In this document: positions 21,988-32,900 of the stretch, in pieces
How the letters are laid out: each line of letters begins with the position of its first letter
Position numbering within the stretch: the first letter of the stretch is position 1
Origin: Pestalotiopsis fici W106-1
Lineage: Eukaryota > Ascomycota > Sordariomycetes > Amphisphaeriales > Sporocadaceae
Assembly (NCBI RefSeq): GCF_000516985.1
Contig: NW_006917102.1
Span: 1,024,643-1,088,642 of the forward strand
Length of the DNA: 64,000 nucleotides
Direction: 5' to 3'
The notes under the pieces: generated by a model
The model's database searches: none
Told to the model about the DNA's origin: nothing
The model's input: only the letters and a program-made list of their open reading frames with translations
Program-made: the position numbers and the translations under genes

Positions 21988-24900
21988 TGTGACGTCGTTG
22001 TATCGAGACACTTGAGGTCGACAAGCGACGTGAATGAGGAACCGCGTCGAAGCGTTTGTAGGTGCGGTGAGTAGTAAAGTTATCGCAGTAGTCCCGCGCC
22101 GACTCTTTAGTTTTGAGGGAACCAAACGGGGTTTGTTTCACGTGAAGTCTGCTTGGGGAAGCAAGGTCACTAATCTGATGCAGCAACCCAAATCTGTTGG
22201 AAACACAACCAAGCGGCCCTATGGATGGACTAGGTGGGTGGGTTGAGAGGCGTGCGTTGTCCTGCAGAGGCGGGTTCTTGTTTGCCTCGTTTGTATTTGA
22301 TTGAGTCGAGATGGCAAGGTTCGAAGATGAAATAACAGTGGCGTTCCAACGGGCGGGTGGGCAGTCAAACGATGGCGAGAAGTGTCGTGAAAAGTGAAAA
22401 TAAGGGAGAACGAAGGAAGTCGTCAAACAAACAGTAAAGGAAATAGACGGGATTGTTCAACTGTTGCGTATGTACGAATGAAGACAACTACAACAGAACC
22501 AGTAAAAACGAGCGAGTGTGGGTGGTTGTGTTGGGTTGAGAAAATCGAACGTAGCGTGATGGTTGCGTGGTTGAGAGTGAATTGGTCTTGGTTCGGGTCG
22601 GTCAGATGGACGGGACGGACGAGAAGAGGGCATTCCTTTCTTTTCGCGCTTTGCCTGGGTGCCTGTTCTGTTCTGGCGCTGGTCTTCTCCTGGAACACTG
22701 GGGACCCGATGCCGAGATTGTTCGATGGGTCGTTACATTCGTCGCTGGGTGCGAGGCCACAGGGCGGCCTGGCCACTAGCAAAAGGGCCAAAGGGTGGAG
22801 CCACCTCGTATTACGCTTCTCACCTGCATTTTCTCAAGCAACAAAGCGGCCCCCCAGCAGACGGATCAAGCCCATCAGTGGCTCCAATGCATTAACAATG
22901 AAAAGCGTGACCACCCACCCAAAAAGGATTTTTTCCCTTTCGGGGTTCTGACAGAGCATGTAGAGGCCGATCTGCCCATCTAACGAAGCAGCAGTAACTG
23001 GCTAGTACTATGTAGTTTCCGGCGTTGCCATAGAGAGATGGATGGATGGATGACAGTCCACCTTACTCCATCGCCCATCAAATCCAAGGTTGTCACGAGA
23101 ACCCGCATTCCGGTAACACTTCTACTTGATACACTACCCTACACCAAATAATGGATGCACACACAAATGTCGGGGTAATGCAAAAATCACTTATAGTCCA
23201 GAATCAGTCTCTGCCGCCTCCATCTTCAGCTTTCACATCACCACGTCACACATGTTGTTAAATGGTCTTCGCGCTCGTCGCTTAAAATGACAACTCAACT
23301 CGGACCTCTCAAACCTCTGTGACTAACAGACCCAGTAAAGAGGAACCCCAAAAGCCACGCGAAGACCGAACCAGCCCAGCAATATGGGAACTGTCGAGTA
23401 AGGTTACCACTTTACCGCGGTTCCCTGCGCTAGTCGATCAGCATGTTGGATGCCATGGGACGCGCACCTCTGGTGTTCCATTTCGGGTCTGGAATCTATT
23501 CTCGACAATAAACATGCGCAAAGCCTCCACCAAAATGCACAAAAGCCATGCATAAAAGCTGATGCAGAAGAGAGTCTCTGTCTCACACTTAAAATCCACA
23601 GCAGACCAAGCCAAAACCTCTATATATTCGTAACATAACTTATTCTTATGTCAAATAGGCCTCTTTCTTCTTTGACAAAGTCCGACTCATGACCGGGGTC
23701 CAGACAATGGATTTGAATATGTGCTAAATTATTGGACCCCTTCCAAACCTGTCACCCAGTCACCATGCATTTTTAGGGATGCTACACTACAACGTCACGG
23801 CGTGGGTATCCCTTACCAGGAATTCAGGGCTCGACGGGAGGCGACGCGCAACATCGTCATCCCGCTGAGTATACCGCATAAGATCGACCTTATGAACGCA
23901 GTCAGTGGCGAAGTTGTTGTTTGCTCGGTAGTTTCGGTGATATTTACGCTCCATTACGACATGTACGCATGTATTACACTAGTAGTATACGTTGGCGTTT
24001 CGACAATCATTTCTCATTAACACACCTCTCTGCCTGTCTTTTTTTTTTTTTTTTTGTCTTTTTTTTGCTTTTCTTGTCGCGGCTGTGCTGCTTAAGAGTA
24101 TCACTTTGTGGCTCCCGGTCTCAAAGATAGCAGCCAGCAAAAGTAACGTTGAAAGTGGCTTTGCTGCTTACGGTGGTCGGCCGAAACAAACACTCATGGA
24201 GGACGGCAATGCAGCCTCAATTGATTTGCTTACTTGGCGGGCCGGTTTTACATCTTGCCACTCTTTTTTTTCCCCCCTCCCACCAGCTCCCATCTTAGGT
24301 AGACACTGCCTGAGTACCTCTTTCACAGTTTTTGTTCACAATAATGCCTCATGATTGACATGGTACCGTTGGGCAGTTCGCAGAGAAACATGAAACCAAG
24401 GCGCTCCACGGATAAGCGCTTTAGTGGGCAGATCCTCCTACTTGGGACGGACTTGTCGGAAGAGCAGCATAAATAACCAGTCTTATTCGTCCTCCGATAC
24501 AGCAAAGCCTTGCCCGCAGCTATTATGAGATCAAGGCTGCTGCCACGACTGCTCGACTCTTTTATGGTCTGACATGATTGATCTCCTCGGAGTGACTGAT
24601 GCCCAATGATCTCTAGATTCATGGGCTGCGTTCTACACAGTAGTTCATCTGTGAATCTGCTGTGCTCAATGTACCTTTGGACAGCACCTTTGAGTATTTG
24701 AATCACAAGCTTCCGAATGGTCAGTCTTGGAGTGTCGATTACAACAATGGCAACTTTAGAGCCATATTCCGTGCAGTTGGAAGAACCATGTTTTCGTGAT
24801 TCAAGCCTAATATGCCCGCATGCCTCCTGGTAGCAACATTATATGCTCTCTGCTGGCTGCCAGCTGGCAAAACTGCGAAGACTGAAACCCGGTATGTTCA

Positions 24901-26980
24901 ACCCACCAGGTGACTGGCTTGGGCTGCCAGATGGCAGCATTCCCGAGTCTTCAGAATCTCTCCAGTTTTATATGTGATAATTGATACTCTGAATTATCCT
25001 TCTTCATGCATACTTAGAGAAAAGCTGGCTGCTTACAGCAATCAAATATTGCATGCAGTAGCTGTCGCATATCATTTATACTCCAAGCCTCAACTGGCAT
25101 TGATTAATCTCATTGTATTAATAGGCGAGATATATGCTGGCCAACCCATGATAAGTAATGCAACAATGATACACATTGACAAGGTTCATTCGCTGTTCGC
25201 AGTAGCTCCGTCAAAGGCAACCTCTTCACAAGCATTTCTTCAGCGTTACAACCCGCAGTCACAATCATGACAGTCTGTCAGCGAGATGCCAATATTAAGA
25301 TTTTCTTGAAACTCAAGGTTTCGCAACGGATCGAGTCTGCAACGGTTCGATAGACTCTCTTCTAATGAGTTAGCTTGCGGTTAGCTGGCAGAAGTGCCTG
25401 CATCTGAATGAGCCGCATTGCCCTTGGGATTGGAAAGTCAATTTCCAATTTCCAAGTCGAGCGATCACTAGCAAAACTTTGGAAATTGATTGATCAGGTG
25501 ACCCATGTACAGTACACAGTACAGATAGAGGGAAGCAATCTTTCAAAAGAGAGTGCGAAATCGATGTTCCTGGTAAGGGAAATTCTCCAATGCAAGGTAC
25601 AATTGCCCGTCTTTCCGTGGGCCTTTTGATGGACGACGTCAAAGGTAGGTGATTCATTTGGCCTTAGGAGGATCCAGCTTTGTCATGCATGTGAAGAAGA
25701 ATGCCTCGTCGATCAAAACGTTGAACTTTTTTCGATTGAACACATGCAGCCGAAAAGCTTCAACTGCAATCTAATGGTTGTATCCAGGGACCTGACACTT
25801 TATTTCGCGTGGAGAGGCGCCTGTCAATTTTTGGGTTGTACCACCGGGGTCCAGGCGACAGGAATAAGGGGGTCAAGCGGGAGTGTGGTCAGTTCGGGTC
25901 ATGATGGGCTCTGATGGAGAGATACCTCCAAGGTTCCCCGGCGGCGGAGAGAGTCTCCACGATCGCCCTACTATTGTCTGCTATCAGGCCTGGAGATCCA
26001 AAGTACCTGCTAACAATTGCCCTCTTTTGGGCAGAGCTCATTACGCCAGATAAGCAACGAGGCCTAAACAGGAATGGCCAGGCAGGCAAATCTCGAGAGC
26101 TCTTCCCAGTCAAATTCCCAGTCAATTTGGCTCCTGCATTGGACTACTGTGCCGCGCCGTCATTCAACTGTAGGTACCGGCCACAGAAAGGCGTGGCAGA
26201 TACATGGTGGCGCGAGAATCCGTCCAATTGCACTGCGCATGCCCACGCCAGCTCATCCAACTTGGGACCAAGACGATCTAATCTCGCTGGGCTGGGCAGA
26301 AAGTAGCAGTCTGGTCGTCGCGCGTCTGCTTGATTCCCATCTTTTCGTGCGCTCCTGTTTGCTGCTAGGTATTCGTGCGCCTGGGGGGTGATATTTTTTT
26401 TTCTTTATTCCCTCTCGACGTTCGAGGTTTGCCAACACCTGCCTGTCAACAACCACATCCCACCCTCTCTTCGCGAGATTCGTTCGTCCTCCTAAACAAG
26501 CCGGCAATCGACTGCGATCCGATGCATTCGACAAGTCATCAGTGCCGTGCGCCTCTACCTCTCCCGCTCCTCTAAAGCCAGTCCTGCTCTTTGTTTTATT
26601 TTTTTTTCTGGCCCCCTGTCCGTTACCCCTGGGCCAATCGTTCTTTCATAATAGGTATCTTTTTAGTTGTATTGAGCAGGAGGACGCGTCGCGAATTTGA
26701 GAGAGAAGAGAAACTAGAGAGCTTCGATTGTTCTTTGGTAAACATTGGAATTTCTTGGTAACCTCCCTCGGGCCGTCAAGGATAATAATCGAACGCGCTG
26801 TGAGAGGGTCCTATTTTTCTTGAGTATCGGTAGCAGACGATTTGTTCCTCGTCTGCACTGATCTCACTCTGGTATGCTCCAGCCACGTCCTAGCTTCTCC
26901 TAAATGAATTTGTCCACCGCCCGCACAATACTATACACGACTTTGGGCCACTTCATCACTTTTCTTGTGTACCTCAGTTA
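21988..26980. other. 5-kb region without recognisable genes
   Basis: It lies between the Mid2-like gene (-) and the 2,508-aa gene (+). It holds a GATG tetranucleotide run at 23037-23052, poly-T runs near 24040-24070 and pyrimidine-rich DNA near 26390-26620. Scattered frames (22394-22951 plus, 24323-24706 minus, 24974-25270 plus) lack supporting features. The last 600 bp are probably the promoter and leader of the large gene. Confidence 0.4.
23037..23052. repeat. (GATG)n microsatellite
   Basis: Four perfect GATG units. Confidence 0.85.
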
Positions 26981-29900
26981 ATGCATTATGACTCGATGAT
27001 CCGACACGACCAAGCTGACGATCCGGCTGCATTACCAGGTCTTCCAAAGACGTCTTCCTCGAGGCCGTCGACTCCTCCTAGTGCCACTGCAGCACGGGAC
27101 AGCATTGGACCTTTGCCAGTCCTGGTTTCCGAATTGCCAGAATCTCCCGCCTTCTCCACGAGCTCGACATTTGACGGTTCGGACGACGAGATATCCTCTT
27201 CCCCGGCGCTCCCATCGCTTCAGGCTCCTCAGCTTTCCGAACGGGCTCGCGAGCATCTGAGGAGAGTTGATTCACCAACTTCTCCAACTGGGTCGGACGA
27301 TAGCAGTGGCCAGTACGTAACGGCAAGCTGGGGTTCGCCATATCCACCCAACACCCGCATCCATCTGCGCCGGCAAAGTTCCAGCAGCGAGGCTTCTGAC
27401 GACTCGCCAATTCACCAGCTTGAGCTCACCACTCCTTTCTTGCGAGGGACGACTTCGCTTTTGCCCACCAGCCAGGTGCAATCGCCACCTTCGATCCTCT
27501 CAGAAAGTGCTGCCGTACTTTTGAATCGTGCTCGCAGACCTGTGCGTGGCATTACCGAAGATTGGATTCGTGCCCATACGACAAACGACCTGACTTCGGA
27601 GCATCGTCACTGGCTAAGCGACGGTGATTTTAGCGAGCACTCTTCACTGAGCGGCTCCAATTCCGGCGACGAGGCAGCTTGGTTTGAGGACACCGACCCA
27701 CGGACTCCCCGGCCCTCTCGTTCCTCGGCTCGTCATATCTCACGGCAGCGTTTAGCGCCGCCACGGCATCCTCGACCACGTTCGAGTACCGAAACTCTTA
27801 GGCAATCTGCCCATCCTACCCCTCTAAAGAAGGCCATGGATTCTCTCTCTGTAGATACGAGCAACGTTGGGCAGGATGTTGCCGCCGTCCACACCCCAGT
27901 CTCAGCGGCTGGAACGACAGACAAGTCCGAGATACCTCAAAATAATGAGCAATCCAGCCTGCTTGTCCCAGCACATCCGCCTGCGACCCCAACCAAAGTA
28001 GCAAAAGTTCCCATTTCCCAGACACCACGGATCAGGAAAAAGGTGCCATGGAAGGGGAAGAACATCATGGTGCACCTCCCACGGGATGATCAGCGCGGCT
28101 TGCCTGGTAGAGGTCCTATTCCACTCACTTCTGCACAGATGCAGGATATGCTTCGAGAATGGACCGAGCTGGGCTACAACACCAGGGGCTTTGATTTGCA
28201 AGGCCCTGGCGATATCTCCAATGCCTCTCTCGACCCGCTAGAAAACTATTCAATGAGTCGTAACGAGTGGCCGAGTCCCGATGATATAGTAAACGAACGA
28301 TCTGGTCGCAAGTATGCAGTATTGTTACCAGATTTGAATGCTTGGAAAGATTATGTCAACGAGCTGCAAGAGGCCAAGCTTAGAGCACTTGGTGTCTCTT
28401 TTGGCGACGAAGAGCCTGCACCACTGCCTTCAGTATCCCCCAACCCTTCAAACGCAAACCCACAGATGCCGAATCAGTATCCTCCACTACCGTTCTCGCC
28501 ACCGATACCAACAGGGTCGGCCACCAGCAGCGGTCCACAAGGCTTTCCGTTCCCAGGTGCTTTTCACGGTACCTCGGCCACGCAGAGCCCAACTATTCCA
28601 TCTATGGCCTCGCCGCTATCTTTTGCTGGCCTGCAAGGCAAATTCAATCCTCGGGCATCCATTTCGATTTCTCCAAACGAGCTTCCATTCCACTTTTCTG
28701 GTCAACCCTCGCCCCATGGTTTCTCGCCTCGGGATATGCTGCTGCAACAACAGCTTCATCGTGCTGGCTCGCCATCTATCATGAACCTAAGCTCATTGGT
28801 CTCTCCTACCTCACCATTCCATCATGACGGTACGCCTTCGCCACTCGGCCTGCATCAACGCCATCAGTCGTTGCAATATCCCATGCTGCCCCACCAGCAG
28901 CTCCAGCGCCAGGACTCAGCACGAGCGTCTCCACGTCTTCAGGACCTGCGTGAAGAAGAGGAAACTCAGAGCAATCCCTACGAAGACCATAGTCCGTCCA
29001 AAACCCCAGAGCCTGCTCCCTTTATCAAGCACAATGCCAGTGCAAGTCTGCAACGGGAAATTGACGATGCAGAGTACCATTTGGAGGAGCAATTCCGTGA
29101 GCAACTGGAGCATGAAGATTACAGCCCTCATCAAGGGCCTGACAAGAACAATTATGGCTTGGTCGATCCAGCGCAGGTTCCTCTGCCCGGGCACCCTGGT
29201 GGGCCCTCTGTCCACTTTGGCAACTTTGGCAACGATCCGAATGAGGGTCCCGTGCTGCACCATCCTCGTCCCCACAGCCGTGGGCACTCACTCACACAGA
29301 AGCCATTCTTTGACAGTGACGAGGCTCGGGACAGCGCAGGTGATTCCACTAAGGGCCGGCTTCTTACTGTCAAGGAGCAAAGGGGTGATGAATCCTATGA
29401 GGTTGAGACAAATCCAAGCAACCTTGGAACTCCTCTCTCAACCTTTGGACTGGTGAACAATATGCATGAGCGTTCCATCTCCACAACCAGCAATCCATGG
29501 GCCGACGCCAGGTCCTTCAATGGCGACAAACCATCATCACGCCGCTCGAGCCATACTAGCAAGCCGTCTTTGACAAAACTCAATGCTAATGCCACGGAGT
29601 TCAAATTCAACCCTACTAGCAATTTTGTTCCTGGCCAATTCAACTTTGGAGCTAACAGCTTCCAACCTACTGCAAGCACATTCCAACCCGCTGCTTTCCA
29701 GGCGTCGACCTCGAGCCATTTCAGTGCACCATCAACTTCCTCTTCCAAGGGCAGAATCAACGCTGCGGCGCCCGTCTTCTCTCCTGGTCAAAGCGAATTT
29801 CAATTCCCCAAGAGCGAGTTCAGCCTACCCGCCAAGAGCGACTTTAATTTCTCGGCTGCTGCTCCAAAGTTCAACCCAGTCGCTCCATCGTTCCAGCCCT

Positions 29901-32900
29901 CTGTTTTCTCTGGTTCGGTGACAAGCGCTGCTGCTTCCGGTCAAGACTCGGACAATCATCACGGCTCAATCTTTGGAAGTATTGATCTTAAACTGTCAGA
30001 CACGGGACTACCAGCCACAGGCAAGAGGAGCAAGGCCATCCCAATCGTTCGTCCTGCAAGCCGTCACAAGTCGCCCACGCCCGTTCCGACTGCTGAGCCT
30101 GTTGAGGAATTCGATAAGGACGGTCGCCCAACGGATACCAGTCGTCGCGGTAAGAAATTCAGGGATGATGTGGATGATGGTGATGAGGTGCCACTTTTCG
30201 CCGAGCCCACTCCAGAGCCTGAAGCGCTTATGGCTACTCAAGCCAAGGCTTCTGCCCAGGATGAGGTGGCTGAAGAAGACAAGCCCGAGCCTGAGGATGA
30301 AGATAACGATGTCATTGGTGATACCACACTGGATTCCACTGTTCTTTCCGAGTCCACTGATACCAAGGTCCCATCCGAAATTCATGACACAAAGACGACC
30401 ACGAGTCCATCCGCAACGTCCCCTGAACAAGACCAAATCAACTGGGCTCCATTTGAATTCAGAAATGAGTTGGACGTCCAGGATTTCAACAATGCTCGAC
30501 CGTTTGGTGACTTTGAGGTCGTTGACAGAAGCCACGAAAAGAGCCTCTCCGGAGGTCTTTCTGCCGTTGCTCAGCCATTCATGCCCGGTGGCTTTACTTT
30601 TGGTGCTCCTAATCCCGTGGCAACACCATTTGAACCATCTTTCAAGGCTCAGCCCCCAACCATGGCACAACCTGACGAGAGCGAGGATGATCGTGGCGCG
30701 TCGCCAACTCCTGGCCCAGAGCCTCGCACTGTTGAAGCAGACACGACCACAGTCCATCGCGAGCCTACTCCGGAGCCCGAGCGTACATCACAGACCCTGA
30801 AATCGGGCCTGGCTGGCTCTCGCTTCGCTGCTGCACCCCCACGGCAAGGACTTGGGGCCTCCCGATTTGCCTCGCCGCCCCCTCCGCCAGTGCCGGTGCA
30901 CAGAGGACTGGGCGAATCGAGGTTCGCAAAGTCGCCTTCTCCTGTATCTGACGAGGACGAAGAGGAAGCACCAGTTCCTGAAACTGCCAACGGAGCTTCA
31001 GAGCTACAGAGCTTCAATGAATCAATCCCCTCGCCTCATAGCCCGCCACCCATCACCACTGTGCCCGAAGAGGTTGAGGAGTCCAGTAAAGAACATGAGT
31101 TGACATTTGAAGAGATTGATGCCGTGATGCAGCACATGAAGGAGACTGACCCTACCATGGGAGTCAACCGAAGTGTTAAAGTATCACCAGCGCCAGTCTG
31201 GCGTCGCCCAAGAAGCCCGGTCCGAACTGTTTCGCTTGCTGCCATTCCAAAGTTTTCACCGCTGCGCCTACCACATCAGGAACACATGGGAAGAGGCGAT
31301 GCACGCAGCCCAAGCCCGCACCCATACCGATCATTGCCCCTGGAACCTGGCCCAGCATTGCTGGAGGAGGATGAATTCGAGGATCCTTTTGTCGCACGCC
31401 CTCGGAGCCGCGCCTCGCCTCCTTATGAGGTTGACGGGCCTGTGCATCATCTTGGTGGTGGCAACATTACCGAGGATGAGGAATGGGACAGAGCCTTTAC
31501 TGCCGATGAACAAGACAAGCTGGAAGAGCGCGCTCACTATTTCAACGGTCACGTCCAAGATCTTGTTGGCGATATGTTGACCGATCGCCTCGATCCACTC
31601 GAGAAGAGCTTGGCGACAATTCAGCAGGCTTTGCTTGCCATGGCTGGCCGAACACCTTCAAGCCGCCATGAACGCCGCAGCGAGCGCCGCAGTGTCTCTG
31701 CCGAGGTCCAAGAGAGCGATGCGGATGATGAGGATGATGAGGTGCCCATGACACGAAAGTCCATGAGCCCCCAACGAAACAGGAAAATGGAACAGATCCG
31801 CTTTGCCGTCATGGAGGCACTGAACCAGCACCATGCCAGCCGTGCACTGCAATCGGTTATGGAACAGCCTGAACCCACTCCATCGATTGACAATACCTCT
31901 GTTCTCAAGGAACTCCAAGATATGAGAGAGCAGCTCAATCAGTCTTTGCGTGTTGACTTCCCCGCCGAAGACTTGCGCAATGTGGTCGAGGCAGCAGTGC
32001 AGAACCGCATGCCTCCTACACCGCCACCTGTTGTTCAAGATGATGAAGAAGCTACCAAGAAGATGGCCGAAATGCAGGCTACCATTCTCGAGCTTGAACA
32101 GCGTCTCAGAGATCAAAGCGGAAGACTGGAGAGTGAAATTGATATGCGACGAGCAGTCGAGGATCGTTCATTTGAGCTTCGGCGTTCACTCGACCAAGCC
32201 GAGACCAAGATCGAGGTGGAAATCATGAACCGTAGCGTTTATGATCAACGAGTACATGATCTCGAGGAACGCCTGAGACATCAGGAACAAAAGACTGACA
32301 ATGAGCTACATGGCAGAAGGGATGCTGAAGATCGGTTGTCAGAGATCCAGCGGCTTCTTCGCATTTCTTCTGAAGAAGAAGATCGTCTCCGCGCAGTGGT
32401 GGAGGAGCGTGAGCAAAAGATTCGGGCTGTGGAGCAGACTGCTGGCAAGAGTGCAATGCGACTTGCGCTTCTTGAGGCTGCCCAATCCAATGCTGACAAG
32501 ACTCAGATTGATCTCACCAACCGTCTCAACGCCACTGATGATGAGCTTCGCGGAGCTAGACAAGAGGCTCGTCACTGGCGATCTGAAGCTGAGCATGCTC
32601 GTGACTCAGCACGCCGACAGACTGATGACTTGATCACTGCTGTTGATGAGTCTAAGCACCTCCGCAAGGTTATCGATACTCTCAACGTGCAGTTGTCGGA
32701 GACTGAAAAGATACGCGAAAACTGGCGAGTCAAGTTTGTCTCCATGCAGGATGACATGGCCCATGCCGTTCGCGAGATCACAGAGGAGAATAGCCGACGC
32801 CTCAAGAAGGAACAGGCCCTTATTGCCCGCCAAGAGGTCCTGGATGCCAGACTTCAGGCCGAGTCGAGAACTCGCGAGCGACTGGAGGCAGAACTTGAGA

